Below, piece after piece: positions 1 to 10,172 of a DNA stretch of 64,000 bases. The notes below the pieces were generated by a model. That model worked only from the letters and a program-made list of their open reading frames with translations, was not told where the DNA came from and searched no databases. Position 1 is the first letter of the stretch. The number at the start of each line of letters is the position of its first letter. Source of the stretch: Peptococcaceae bacterium 1109 (GTDB lineage: Bacteria > Bacillota > Limnochordia > Darwinibacteriales > Darwinibacteriaceae); contig LDJB01000001.1 in the NCBI GenBank assembly GCA_001028815.1, positions 449,634-513,633 on the forward strand, in the 5' to 3' direction. Made by a program: the position numbers and the translations under genes.

Positions 1-992
1 ATGCACAAGTTGCTCGGGACTTCGGCGCTGAGGGTATTGGCCTTTGCCGGACAGAGCACATGTTCTTTGAAGGCGACCGCATCAAGGCTGTGCGCCAGAT
101 GATCCTCGCGAAGGACAAGGCCGGCCGTGAGAAGGCTTTGGCAAAACTCCTGCCTTACCAGAAGGGCGACTTCAAGGGTATCTTCAAGGCTATGCAGGGA
201 CTACCTGTAACCGTTCGCCTGCTCGACCCGCCTCTGCATGAGTTCCTTCCTCATGAAGATGCAGCCATTAAGGAACTGGCAGAAGAAATGGGCGTAACTT
301 ACGACGAGCTGAAGCAGACCATCAGCGGCCTAGCTGAGCTCAACCCCATGCTCGGCCATCGCGGCTGCCGCTTGGGCGTAACCTATCCAGAGATCTATGC
401 AATGCAAGCTCGGGCAATCTTTGAAGCCGCCGCGGAACTCACCAAGGAAGGCCTAGAGGTTATTCCTGAGGTCATGATTCCTCTGGTAGGCACTGAGCGC
501 GAGCTGAAGCGCATGAAGGATGTCTGCGTGAAGGTTGCAGAAGAAGTCATGGCAGAGCAAGGGGTGGAATTCAAGTACCTGGTAGGTACCATGATTGAGA
601 TCCCCCGGGCTTGTGTTGTGGCAGACCAAATCGCTCAGGAAGCAGAGTTCTTCTCCTTTGGCACCAACGACTTGACCCAGATGACCTTCGGCTTCAGCCG
701 TGACGACGCGGGTAAGTTCCTCCAGGACTACCTCGATCAAGAGATCCTCGCAAAGGATCCTTTCCAGACCTTGGATCAAGTTGGCGTAGGTGCTATGGTT
801 GAGATGGGCGTAGAGCGCGGCCGCTCCGCAAGGCCTGATCTGAAGATCGGTATCTGCGGCGAGCACGGCGGCGACCCAGCCTCCATCGACTTCTGCCACC
901 GTGTTGGGCTCAACTACGTGAGCTGCTCACCGTTCCGGGTACCGGTAGCTCGCTTAGCAGCAGCCCAGGCAAACATCCGCAACCCGCGGTAG
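1..992 (+). CDS. ppdK: Pyruvate, phosphate dikinase, C-terminal part (5' truncated by window)
   Basis: Frame is open from position 3; [13 protein letters not shown] and [16 protein letters not shown] motifs; ends TAG 990-992. Confidence 0.95.
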   Translation, partial: AQVARDFGAEGIGLCRTEHMFFEGDRIKAVRQMILAKDKAGREKALAKLLPYQKGDFKGIFKAMQGLPVTVRLLDPPLHEFLPHEDAAIKELAEEMGVTYDELKQTISGLAELNPMLGHRGCRLGVTYPEIYAMQARAIFEAAAELTKEGLEVIPEVMIPLVGTERELKRMKDVCVKVAEEVMAEQGVEFKYLVGTMIEIPRACVVADQIAQEAEFFSFGTNDLTQMTFGFSRDDAGKFLQDYLDQEILAKDPFQTLDQVGVGAMVEMGVERGRSARPDLKIGICGEHGGDPASIDFCHRVGLNYVSCSPFRVPVARLAAAQANIRNPR

Positions 993-1013
993 CAGGAAAT
1001 AGTCTCCCGATGG

Positions 1014-1047
1014 GGAACCCATACTAACACAGTGTGGGTTCCTTTTT
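1014..1047 (+). terminator. Rho-independent terminator after ppdK
   Basis: GGAACCCATAC-taacaca-GTGTGGGTTCC followed by TTTTT. Confidence 0.8.
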
Positions 1048-1072
1048 GGTTCGCAAGATGGGAGGGGTCTGG

Positions 1073-2080
1073 GTGTACCTGTGGGAACGCACGTTGAAGT
1101 GGGAAAAGGAATACCTTTCTCCGCATGCCCAATTGACAGCGGAGTCTAAGGGGCGTGTTTATCCCGATACGGAGTGTCCTGTTAGAACCCCATACCAGCG
1201 GGATCGGGACCGTATTCTGCACTCCAAAGCCTTTCGCCGCCTGCGGTCCAAGACCCAAGTCTTCATTTACCCCGAAGGGGATCACTACCGCACACGGCTC
1301 ACCCATGTTCTGGAGGTGGCTCAGATCAGCCGCACTGTGGCCCGGGCTTTAGGCTTGAACGAAGACCTCACAGAAGCCATTGCTTTGGGGCATGATTTGG
1401 GCCACACTCCTTTTGGCCATGCAGGCGAAGCGGCTTTAGCCCAATTAGTAGGGCATTTCCGCCACAACGAGCAAAGCCTGCGGGTGGTTGATGTTCTGGA
1501 GGAACACTCTCCGCATTACCCTGGGCTTAACCTGACCGCGGAAGTGCGTGACGGTATCCTGAGGCATACAGGGCCCGAACTGCCTGCAACCTTAGAGGGC
1601 CAAGTGGTGCGCATCTGCGACCGGATTGCGTACCTGAACCATGACGTTGAGGACGCGGTGCGGGGAAGTATCCTCGCCGAAGGTGACCTGCCCGGGAGCA
1701 TCCAGGCGGTTCTGGGCAGCACTCGCGCGGAGCGGATTGATACTATGGTACAGTCGGTGATCGAGGCGAGCCTGGATAAACCGTGCATTGCCATGGATCC
1801 AGAGGTGGCGGCTGCCACTGATGAACTTCGGGAGTTTTTGTTCGCACACGTTTATGTGGGCTCCGAAGCTAAGCTAGAAGAGAGCAAAGTTTACGGCCTC
1901 ATTGAACAGCTATTCAATTACTATATGAGCAATCGGAGCCAATTGGAGAAGCGGGTGGGCCACAGCGTGCCAGAGGCTAGACTCCAGCGGGAAGTGTGCG
2001 ACTATATCGCAGGCATGACAGATGGTTACGCGATCTCTGAGTATAAGCGCCTGTTCTTGCCTGCAGGCTGGAAGAGTTAG
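1073..2080 (+). CDS. dgt: dGTP triphosphohydrolase-like HD-domain protein
   Basis: RDRDRILHSKAFRRLRSKTQVF, HDLGHTPFGHAGE; GTG 1073 preceded by GGGAGGGG, placed after the terminator. Confidence 0.85.
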   Translation: MYLWERTLKWEKEYLSPHAQLTAESKGRVYPDTECPVRTPYQRDRDRILHSKAFRRLRSKTQVFIYPEGDHYRTRLTHVLEVAQISRTVARALGLNEDLTEAIALGHDLGHTPFGHAGEAALAQLVGHFRHNEQSLRVVDVLEEHSPHYPGLNLTAEVRDGILRHTGPELPATLEGQVVRICDRIAYLNHDVEDAVRGSILAEGDLPGSIQAVLGSTRAERIDTMVQSVIEASLDKPCIAMDPEVAAATDELREFLFAHVYVGSEAKLEESKVYGLIEQLFNYYMSNRSQLEKRVGHSVPEARLQREVCDYIAGMTDGYAISEYKRLFLPAGWKS

Positions 2081-2095
2081 AAGGGTGGGAGTCCA

Positions 2096-3892
2096 ATAGC
2101 ACGTCTTTCCGACCAGTGGATTGAACAGGTCAAAAACAGCGTGGACATTGTGAGCGTGATCGGCCGGCACGTCAATCTCAGGCAGGCTGGACGCAACTAT
2201 GTAGGTCTGTGCCCTTTCCACAGCGAGAAGACCCCCTCCTTTACTGTGAACCCTGAAAAACGCTTTTTCTACTGCTTCGGATGCGGGGCTGGCGGAAGCG
2301 CCATCAACTTCATAATGCGCTTTAACAACCTGTCCTTCACTGAAGCCGTAGTTCAGTTGGCTGAGGAATCAGGAATCCCCGTACCCCAGCTTTCCCAGGG
2401 GGAGAGCAGGGAGCGGGAGCTACGGGAACGGCTGATGGCCATAAACCAGCTTGCTGCTCGCTACTATTACAGCATGCTGCGGGCAGCACCAGGGGCTCAA
2501 GCTCGCCGCTACCTGGCGGAGCGTGGGATTTCCCCAGTACTGGCCCGCACTTTTTATCTGGGCTATGCACCTGGGGGCTGGGATAACCTAGTGAAGTTCC
2601 TGGAAGGGCAAAATGCCAGTCTTGAGGATGCTGCTGCTGCGGGGTTAATATCCCAGGGCCAGCGGGGCTATGTTGATCGCTTCCGGGATCGGATCATTTT
2701 CCCAATTTGTGATCATCTAGGGAGGTTCATTGGGTTCGGGGGGCGAATAATAAGTGACGGCCATCCTAAGTATCTCAATACCACCGAAACCCCTGTGTTC
2801 CATAAAGGCCGTACTGTCTATGGGCTCAACTGGACGAAGGATGCCATCAAAGAGGCAAACCGGGCTGTTATCGTGGAGGGATATACAGATCTTATTTCCT
2901 TGTATAGCAAGGGAGTGCGCAATGTAGCCGCTTCTCTTGGAACGGCCTTTACATCTGCTCATGCGCGCCTTCTGGGCCGGTTTACTGAGCACGTCACCAT
3001 CGCCTTTGACGGCGATCAGGCGGGGCAGCAGGCCACAATGCGGAGTATGCAGCTTCTCAGTGAAGCAGGCCTGAATGTCCGGGTGGCGCGGCTCGCACCG
3101 GGGCAAGATCCCGACGGATTTGCCCGCAGCCACACAGAGGAAGATGTGCAAGCCTGGCTTGATCAAGCTCAACCGCTGGTGGAGTACCTTATAAGCCATG
3201 CGTTGGCCCAGCACAATGTGGAAACGAGAGAAGGAAAGTTGGCCGCCTCCCACGAAGTAATATCTGTTCTCGCTGGCATCGAACATGCGGTGGAGCGGGA
3301 TGAATACATTCGGTACGCAGCCGGCAAATTACAGGTACATCAGGATTCATTGCGCGCCGATGTGAATAAGCATAGGGCAGGGAACACAGGCCCCCGGCCT
3401 GATTCACATATCAAATCCAGAAACAGGCATACTATAGAACGCGTGCGTATTCCCACGGTTTCTCACGGGGAGTTAGTGGAGAGGGACCTTCTGCGGTGGA
3501 TTCTCCACCAGCCGGAGTTGCTTGACGACTTCACCGCCCAGGGGTTTTCCGCGGAGGATTTTTCAACGCAAGAGTACCGCCACTTGGTGAGCCTGCTGGC
3601 AAGAGGCGAATGGGATGAGCTGGGCGCCAGCACAGCTGGGGATATCTTGGATTTGGACCGGCCTACGGGGAAGTGGCAGGAGTACGTCAACCAGTTTCAG
3701 GCAGTGATCTGGAAGCGAAGATTGTCCAAAATAGAGGAAAAGCTTTCATCCTTGGAGAATGAAAGAAAAGGTTTTGATATTCATATGGAGCTTTATGTTC
3801 TTCTCAAGGAGTATTATGATTTGCGCCGAACGGTTTTTTTCTCCAAGGAGAAACATGCAGCGCGGCCCGGAGGAAGGGGGGAATATGCTTGA
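2096..3892 (+). CDS. dnaG: DNA primase; start uncertain (non-canonical ATA 2096 or GTG 2141)
   Basis: Zinc-finger [48 protein letters not shown]-terminal (I)[18 protein letters not shown] reads upstream of the first canonical start. Confidence 0.9.
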   Translation: MARLSDQWIEQVKNSVDIVSVIGRHVNLRQAGRNYVGLCPFHSEKTPSFTVNPEKRFFYCFGCGAGGSAINFIMRFNNLSFTEAVVQLAEESGIPVPQLSQGESRERELRERLMAINQLAARYYYSMLRAAPGAQARRYLAERGISPVLARTFYLGYAPGGWDNLVKFLEGQNASLEDAAAAGLISQGQRGYVDRFRDRIIFPICDHLGRFIGFGGRIISDGHPKYLNTTETPVFHKGRTVYGLNWTKDAIKEANRAVIVEGYTDLISLYSKGVRNVAASLGTAFTSAHARLLGRFTEHVTIAFDGDQAGQQATMRSMQLLSEAGLNVRVARLAPGQDPDGFARSHTEEDVQAWLDQAQPLVEYLISHALAQHNVETREGKLAASHEVISVLAGIEHAVERDEYIRYAAGKLQVHQDSLRADVNKHRAGNTGPRPDSHIKSRNRHTIERVRIPTVSHGELVERDLLRWILHQPELLDDFTAQGFSAEDFSTQEYRHLVSLLARGEWDELGASTAGDILDLDRPTGKWQEYVNQFQAVIWKRRLSKIEEKLSSLENERKGFDIHMELYVLLKEYYDLRRTVFFSKEKHAARPGGRGEYA

Positions 3893-5001
3893 GCAAGAAA
3901 GACTCAGTCAGTCTGGAAACCATAAATGATCTCATGGAACGGGGCAAAAAGCGCGGTGTATTGACCTACCGCGAGATCATGGACACTCTGCAAGATGTGG
4001 AGCTTAACCCCGATCAGATCGATGAGATATACGAAAGTTTTTCTGCAATGGGAATTGATGTGATACCAGAGAGCTCAGACGATGATTCTGAGGAGCTGGA
4101 GAACAGCATCGTGGACGATGACGAGGTAACAGAAGAGGAACAGTACGATCTTTCAGTTCCCGAAGGCGTGGATATTGATGATCCTGTTCGCATGTACCTC
4201 AAAGAAATCGGGCGCGTCCCCCTTCTCACTGCAGAACAAGAGATCGAGTATGCCAAGCGCATCGAAGAAGGCGATGAAGAGGCAAAAAGGCGCCTGGCCG
4301 AGGCCAATCTGCGCCTAGTGGTTAGCATTGCGAAGCGCTATGTGGGAAGAGGCATGCAGCTTCTGGATTTGATCCAGGAAGGCAACTTGGGCCTGATTAA
4401 GGCCGTGGAGAAGTTTGATTACCGGAAAGGGTTTAAGTTCAGCACCTATGCTACGTGGTGGATTCGCCAGGCCATCACGCGAGCTATCGCAGATCAGGCC
4501 CGCACCATCCGAATCCCCGTTCATATGGTGGAAACGATTAATAAGCTGACCCGTGTTTCCCGGCAGCTCCTGCAGGAGCTAGGTCGGGCGCCTCAGCCTG
4601 AGGAAATTGCAGCGGAAATGGACCTTCCAGTGGAGCGGGTGCGGGAAATCATGAAGATCGCCCAAGAGCCGGTCTCTTTGGAAACGCCCATTGGCGAAGA
4701 AGAAGACAGTCATCTCGGCGACTTCATTGAGGACCAGGATGCCCTGGCCCCCGCGGAAGCTGCATCCTTTACAATGCTCCGGGAGCAGTTGTCTAGTGTC
4801 CTTGAGTCCCTGACCCCCCGGGAGCAGCAGGTGTTAAGACTGCGGTTTGGCCTGGATGATGGGCGGACCCGCACGTTGGAGGAGGTAGGCCAGGTCTTTG
4901 GCGTTACACGGGAGCGCATCCGGCAGATCGAGGCCAAGGCTTTGAGGAAGCTCCGCCATCCCAGCAGGAGTAAGAAGCTTAAGGACTTCCTGGAGCAATA
5001 G
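3889..5001 (+). CDS. sigA: Primary sigma factor SigA/RpoD
   Basis: [66 protein letters not shown] start overlaps dnaG stop. Confidence 0.97.
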   Translation: MSKKDSVSLETINDLMERGKKRGVLTYREIMDTLQDVELNPDQIDEIYESFSAMGIDVIPESSDDDSEELENSIVDDDEVTEEEQYDLSVPEGVDIDDPVRMYLKEIGRVPLLTAEQEIEYAKRIEEGDEEAKRRLAEANLRLVVSIAKRYVGRGMQLLDLIQEGNLGLIKAVEKFDYRKGFKFSTYATWWIRQAITRAIADQARTIRIPVHMVETINKLTRVSRQLLQELGRAPQPEEIAAEMDLPVERVREIMKIAQEPVSLETPIGEEEDSHLGDFIEDQDALAPAEAASFTMLREQLSSVLESLTPREQQVLRLRFGLDDGRTRTLEEVGQVFGVTRERIRQIEAKALRKLRHPSRSKKLKDFLEQ

Positions 5002-5012
5002 TTGCCGTGTTC

Positions 5013-5042
5013 TTGACAGGGCTCATCTCAGTGCCATATAAT
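5013..5042 (+). promoter_or_regulatory. SigA-type promoter for the tRNA
   Basis: TTGACA-18-TATAAT just upstream of the tRNA. Confidence 0.8.
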
Positions 5043-5056
5043 AATACAGTGGTTAT

Positions 5057-5132
<76 letters not shown>

Positions 5133-5155
5133 TTAAATTACTACGGAAAACTTCG

Positions 5156-5188
5156 GCCTCACCGCCATAGGCAAGTGAGGCTTTTGTT
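5156..5188 (+). terminator. Terminator after the tRNA
   Basis: GCCTCAC...GTGAGGC followed by TTTTGTT. Confidence 0.75.
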
Positions 5189-5203
5189 ATCCCCAAGGAT
5201 AAG

Positions 5204-6010
5204 GTGGTGCACGGGATGGGCGAATTTCCCACTGTGGGGGATGTGGCTCGCCTTATGGAGCAGCTGGCCCCTGAGGAACTCAAGATGGATTGGGATAATG
5301 TGGGCCTTCAATTGGGTGAACGGTCGAGGAAAGTGCAGAAGATCCTGGTCACGCTCACAGTGACTCCAGAAGTGGCAGAGCTGGCCGCGGGCCAAGGTGT
5401 GGATCTGATTGTCGCACATCACCCTCTGATCTTCAAACCCCTTTATCACGTCCGCACCGACACCTATCAGGGTGCCTTAGTTGCGTTCTTAATCCGTAAC
5501 GGTATTTACGTGTACGTGAGCCATACTAACCTGGACATAGCGGAACAGGGTCTCAATCACTGGCTGGCAGAAGCCCTTGGCCTGGAACGGCCAGAACCCC
5601 TGCTTCCCGGCCCTATCCCCGGCACGGGGCTGGGGCGGATAGGGAAGATCAGCCCTGGCAAGGCGGAAGCCCTCTGCGACCACGTACAGGCGGTGCTTGA
5701 TTCCCCGGTGCGTCTAGTTGGCCCTCGGGGGCTGGTGTGCGAGAAGGTCGCGGTGTGCGGCGGGTCAGGCGGCGATCTCGTGAGCGCCGCTGCGGAGGTA
5801 GGGGCGCAAGCGCTTGTGACAGGGGATGTGTCTTACCATGAAGCCCTCGATGCTGTCCACGCTGGGTTGGTGGTGATCGATGCAGGCCATCATGGTACGG
5901 AGAAGATCATGGTGCCGAAAGTTGCAGCTTACCTCCGAGGGGAGATGCCCGGGGTGGAGATCCTGGAAGCACCAGGCTTGGATCCCTTCACCGGTTGCAA
6001 CCTGCAGTGA
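5204..6010 (+). CDS. Nif3-like dinuclear metal centre protein (YqfO family)
   Basis: VGLQLGERSRKVQKILVTLTVT, VDLIVAHHPLIFKPL, VIDAGHHGTE. Confidence 0.9.
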   Translation: MVHGMGEFPTVGDVARLMEQLAPEELKMDWDNVGLQLGERSRKVQKILVTLTVTPEVAELAAGQGVDLIVAHHPLIFKPLYHVRTDTYQGALVAFLIRNGIYVYVSHTNLDIAEQGLNHWLAEALGLERPEPLLPGPIPGTGLGRIGKISPGKAEALCDHVQAVLDSPVRLVGPRGLVCEKVAVCGGSGGDLVSAAAEVGAQALVTGDVSYHEALDAVHAGLVVIDAGHHGTEKIMVPKVAAYLRGEMPGVEILEAPGLDPFTGCNLQ

Positions 6011-6022
6011 GTGTGTTATAAT
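5995..6022 (+). promoter_or_regulatory. SigA-type promoter for rnpB, overlapping the nif3-like 3' end
   Basis: TTGCAA-16-TATAAT. Confidence 0.65.
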
Positions 6023-6028
6023 TTGAAT

Positions 6029-6362
6029 GCGAGTGGACCAGGTGATCGCGGGGGAGACCCTGAGGAAAGTCCGAGCTCCGCAGAGCAGGGTGCTGGGTAA
6101 TGCCCAGTGGGGGCAACCCCAAGGCTAGTGCCACAGAAACATACCGCCCGTAAGGGTAAGGGTGAAACGGTGAGGTAAGAGCTCACCAGCGGCCAGGTGA
6201 CTGGCTGGCTAGGTAAACCCCACCCGGAGCAAGGCCAAATAGGGAGGGAGAGGCTGCTCGTCTCGTTAGACTTCCGGGTTGGCTGCTTGAGACTGTAGGT
6301 AACTGCAGTCCTAGATAGATGATCACCCTCGACAGAACTCGGCTTATCGGTTCACTCGTCTC
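6029..6362 (+). ncRNA. rnpB: RNase P RNA, class A
   Basis: Conserved GAGGAAAGTCCGAGCTCC, CACAGAAACATACCGCC, GGTGAAACGGTGAGGTAAGAGCTCACCAGC, GGTAAACCCCACCCGGAGCAAG, AGATAGATGATCACC, ACAGAACTCGGCTTA. Confidence 0.96.
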
Positions 6363-6368
6363 TTTGAC

Positions 6369-6402
6369 CTGAATACTTCAAAGTATTCGGGTTTTTTTGT
6401 TG
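6369..6402 (+). terminator. Terminator after rnpB
   Basis: CCTGAATACTT-caa-AGTATTCGGG followed by T7. Confidence 0.85.
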
Positions 6403-6460
6403 CCTTTTTTTGCTTGGGAAGAAGGGTTTTGCGATTTGCGGGAGAATAAGGGAGTAAAGG

Positions 6461-6495
6461 TGGGGAAAAGTGGAGGGAAGTGGGGGGGACTGGTC
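6461..6495 (+). promoter_or_regulatory. Putative MraZ operator: four TGG-N repeats at exact 10-bp period
   Basis: TGGGGaaaag TGGAGggaag TGGGGgggac TGGTC directly before ATG 6498. Confidence 0.65.
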
Positions 6496-6497
6496 CG

Positions 6498-6929
6498 ATG
6501 TTTATGGGTGAGTATCAGCACACTCTAGATGCCAAGGGTCGCCTAATAGTCCCTGCCAAGTTCCGGGAAGGCCTGGGAGTGGGAGGAGTGCTGACCCGCG
6601 GTTTGGACAACTGCTTATTTCTTTTCCCCCGTGAAGAGTGGCAGGCACTGGAAGAGAAGTTGAAGTCACTTCCCCTCACCAAAGCTGGTGCACGGCAATT
6701 TGTGCGCTTTCTGTTCTCCGGCGCCACCGATTGTGAGTTAGATAAGCAAGGACGGATTGCGGTTCCGCAGAATCTGCGGGACTATGCGGAAATCGAAAAA
6801 GAAGCGGTGGTTATCGGAGTATCTAACCGTGTTGAGATTTGGAGTAAGGCAAGATGGGAATCTTATATTGAAGAAGCAGAAGAATCCTATGAGGCCATTG
6901 CAGAAAGCATTGTTGACTTAGGAATCTGA
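6498..6929 (+). CDS. mraZ: Transcriptional regulator MraZ
   Basis: [22 protein letters not shown], second [34 protein letters not shown]. Confidence 0.96.
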   Translation: MFMGEYQHTLDAKGRLIVPAKFREGLGVGGVLTRGLDNCLFLFPREEWQALEEKLKSLPLTKAGARQFVRFLFSGATDCELDKQGRIAVPQNLRDYAEIEKEAVVIGVSNRVEIWSKARWESYIEEAEESYEAIAESIVDLGI

Positions 6930-6940
6930 GGCCGCAAAGG

Positions 6941-7882
6941 ATGAGATCAATGCATTTCGCCCATGAACCAGTACTTCTGCACGAAAGCCTAGAGGCTCTT
7001 GCCCTAAAGCCCGGCGGTACATATGTTGACTGCACTCTGGGCGGAGCCGGACACAGCCTGGCGATTTTGTCAACGGAGCCCAGCATCAAGCTGGTGGGAA
7101 TCGATCAGGATCCCGCAGCTTTGGAGCGAGCGGGTCATCGCTTGCAGCACTACAGAGACCGGGTAACGTTGGTGCACGGCAACTTCCGCGATATCACACG
7201 CCTTCTAGCTGGCATCGGTATCAGCCAGGCGGATGGGATACTGCTTGACATAGGAGTATCATCGCCCCAGTTGAATGAAGGGGAGCGGGGGTTTAGTTAT
7301 CACCATGATGCACCCCTTGATATGCGCATGAATCCCGAGGGTGCCGTTTCGGCACAAGATCTTGTGAACGGGCTCTCACAGAAAGAACTGACCCGAATTA
7401 TTTCCGAGTATGGAGAAGAACGTTGGGCCGCTCGGATAGCGCAGTTTATCGTTAATTATCGGGAGCAAGAACCGATCCGCACTACGGGGCAGTTGGTAGG
7501 TATTATAAAGAGCGCAATCCCCGTCGGCGCCAGGCAAGGTGGCCCCCACCCGGCCAGGAGGACTTTTCAGGCGCTGAGGATTGCGGTGAACGATGAGTTA
7601 GGGGCATTGCAGTCAGCGCTAGAGCAGAGCGTCCCCCTGCTGCGGCAAGGGGGCAGGATCGTTGTTATTACGTTCCACTCTTTGGAGGACAGGATCGTGA
7701 AAGAGTTTTTCCAAAGCTGCTTGGGCCGTTGTATTTGTCCTCCAGGCCTGCCGGTCTGTGCCTGCGGGCAGCAAGCTACGCTTAAGCTTGTAAACAACAA
7801 GCCCATTGTTCCATCGGCGGCAGAGTTGGCGAAAAATCCCCGAGCGCGTAGTGCCAAACTGCGAGCCGCCGAACGACTATGA
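6941..7882 (+). CDS. rsmH: 16S rRNA m4C1402 methyltransferase
   Basis: [59 protein letters not shown]. Confidence 0.97.
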   Translation: MRSMHFAHEPVLLHESLEALALKPGGTYVDCTLGGAGHSLAILSTEPSIKLVGIDQDPAALERAGHRLQHYRDRVTLVHGNFRDITRLLAGIGISQADGILLDIGVSSPQLNEGERGFSYHHDAPLDMRMNPEGAVSAQDLVNGLSQKELTRIISEYGEERWAARIAQFIVNYREQEPIRTTGQLVGIIKSAIPVGARQGGPHPARRTFQALRIAVNDELGALQSALEQSVPLLRQGGRIVVITFHSLEDRIVKEFFQSCLGRCICPPGLPVCACGQQATLKLVNNKPIVPSAAELAKNPRARSAKLRAAERL

Positions 7883-7894
7883 GGAGGCACCGCC

Positions 7895-8413
7895 ATGGTT
7901 CCTGCGAGACAGATACCCAGTTCATACCAGTGGGAGACCACCAACCCTTACGAACCGCCTGAACCCAGGCGCAATCTAAGGCCGAAGCGGAAGCGCAGGC
8001 GTGTGCCTGCCACTGTGAAGCTGTGCCTCATCGCGGCCTTAGTGGTTTCTCTGGGACTGCTTTACATTTCCCAGCAGCTCAACACCGTGTATCTTTCTCT
8101 AGAACTTGCCAATCTGCAGGAGGAGGCAAATTTAGTCAAGCAGCGAAATGGATATCTTAGGGTGCAGCTGGAACAAGCCCGGTCTATTCAGGTTATCGAG
8201 GAACTTGCCAGGACGAAACTGGGCATGGTTGATCCCTCGCATACGGCCGTCTTGGTTGCTTCCAACAGCCTGGTGGGGCTGAGATCTGAGGAAACGGGTG
8301 CAGGCACTCTTGCAGGTTCTAACCCCCCAGTTGAAAGCAACGCGTGGACTGTGGTAGCCAACTGGCTGAACAAGCTGTTCCCGGTGGGAGGAGTTGAAGC
8401 TGGCAAACTTTGA
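7895..8413 (+). CDS. ftsL: FtsL-like cell division protein
   Basis: Single TM plus coiled coil and EELARTKLGMV, between rsmH and PBP. Confidence 0.75.
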   Translation: MVPARQIPSSYQWETTNPYEPPEPRRNLRPKRKRRRVPATVKLCLIAALVVSLGLLYISQQLNTVYLSLELANLQEEANLVKQRNGYLRVQLEQARSIQVIEELARTKLGMVDPSHTAVLVASNSLVGLRSEETGAGTLAGSNPPVESNAWTVVANWLNKLFPVGGVEAGKL

Positions 8414-10112
8414 TCAATGGCGTCGCGTGCAGCGCCGGACAGCTTTCGTTTTCGTCATCTTAGTATTGTGCAGCCTGGGCCTTATGGGCCGCCTTGTTTA
8501 TCTGCAGATAGTGAAACATGGGCAGTACAGCGAAATGGCCTTTGCCCAACGGATGAGGCCGCGGGTGGTAGACCCCCAACGGGGAAGCATTTACGATCGA
8601 AATTATAAAACGTTAGCTATGAGTATCGGAGCCGATGCAGTCTACGCCATTCCCACGAGAATTGGCGACCCTCAGGGGACTGCTCAGTTATTGGCTCCGT
8701 ATTTGTCGTTATCGGCCCGGGAGATTGAGGAAAAGCTGCGAAGTGAGACGTCCAGCAGCGTGTGGCTGGCGCGGAAACTCACGCCGGAGCAGGCCCGGGC
8801 AGTACGGGATTTGAAGCTTCCCGGCATTTACCTAGTGGAGCGTCCCCAGCGCTACTATCCTAACGGCACTCTGGCCGCGCACGTTCTGGGGATCACCGGC
8901 ATTGACAACCAGGGCCTTGAGGGCTTGGAGTATTACTACGATGAGTATCTGCGGGGCACCCCAGGCCGCCTCGCGGCAGAGGCAGATGCTGCGGCGCGCC
9001 TTATCCCTGGAGGAGATGCCGCGTTCCAGCCCCCTGTAGATGGACTCGATCTGATCTTGGCCCTTGATTCGGTGATCCAGCACATCGCGGAGAGCCAGAT
9101 CCGAGCAGCGGTGGAGGAAACAAAGAGTGAGCGGGGGGTAGTCATGGTGATGGATCCCCACACTGGAGAGATCCTAGCCAGCGCAGTCTACCCTGCTTTT
9201 GATCCAAATAATTACTCCGCTTATCCCATGAATGTGAGGCGCAACATAGCCATTACAGACCAGTATGAACCAGGTTCAACGTTTAAGTTTGTTACAGCTG
9301 CGGCCGCCTTGGAGATAGGCATCGCCTCCGAAGGAAGTATGTTCTACTCTGGCTCCTCGTGGCAAGTGGGGGGCGGGACCATCCGCAACTGGGACGGCCG
9401 GGGAAGCGGGAACATTACGTTCCGACAAGCGCTAGAGCGTTCGGACAATATTGTCTTTGCTCAGCTGGCAGTGGAAATGGGCCCCGAACGGTTCTACCCC
9501 ATTATTCGAGGGTTCGGGCTGGGAAGCAGGTTGGGGGTAGATTTCCCTGGCGAAGGCCGCGGCAGTGTCGTTGCCCCAGGAGAAGTGAAGTACGGGGAAA
9601 CAATCCGCTGGGCTACCATGGGCTTCGGCCAAGGGGTGGCCGTAACACCCCTGCAGCTGCTTACTGCGATCTGCGCTGTGGCCAACGATGGGATTGTGAT
9701 GCGTCCCCGGTTTGTGAGGGAAATCAGGGACAGCCACGGGCGGTTGGTGGAAAAGTTCGAGCCTGAACCTCTGGGGCGCGCCTTGAGTGAGTCCACTGCC
9801 AAACGCCTAAGTAGCCTTCTTCGCTCAGTGGTGGTCAACGGCGGAGGGAGCCAAGCAGAGATTCCCGGCTATTACTCTGCAGGGAAAACGGGTACAGCAG
9901 AAGTGCCGGAGGCAGGGGGTTACGGGGACGAGCGCATTTCTTCTTTTGTGGGATATGCTCCTGCGGATGACCCAGCGTTAGCAGCCTTGGTCATCTTGTA
10001 CAAACCGCAGACTGAGATCCGCTTCGGCAGCGTCCTCGCAGCGCCCGTGTTCCGGGAAGTAATGGAACAGAGCCTTAACCACTTAGGGATCGAGCGGCGG
10101 GATGTTCGTTAA
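8394..10112 (+). CDS. Class B penicillin-binding protein (FtsI/SpoVD family)
   Basis: RGSIYDRNYKTLA, YEPGSTFK(F), SDN, KTGTAE motifs; no PASTA tail visible. Confidence 0.93.
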   Translation: MKLANFDQWRRVQRRTAFVFVILVLCSLGLMGRLVYLQIVKHGQYSEMAFAQRMRPRVVDPQRGSIYDRNYKTLAMSIGADAVYAIPTRIGDPQGTAQLLAPYLSLSAREIEEKLRSETSSSVWLARKLTPEQARAVRDLKLPGIYLVERPQRYYPNGTLAAHVLGITGIDNQGLEGLEYYYDEYLRGTPGRLAAEADAAARLIPGGDAAFQPPVDGLDLILALDSVIQHIAESQIRAAVEETKSERGVVMVMDPHTGEILASAVYPAFDPNNYSAYPMNVRRNIAITDQYEPGSTFKFVTAAAALEIGIASEGSMFYSGSSWQVGGGTIRNWDGRGSGNITFRQALERSDNIVFAQLAVEMGPERFYPIIRGFGLGSRLGVDFPGEGRGSVVAPGEVKYGETIRWATMGFGQGVAVTPLQLLTAICAVANDGIVMRPRFVREIRDSHGRLVEKFEPEPLGRALSESTAKRLSSLLRSVVVNGGGSQAEIPGYYSAGKTGTAEVPEAGGYGDERISSFVGYAPADDPALAALVILYKPQTEIRFGSVLAAPVFREVMEQSLNHLGIERRDVR

Positions 10113-10172
10113 GGAGCTTGGACTGGTATTCTTGTCTATCTGCCTGAATAATAGTGTACGGGAGGCGACATT

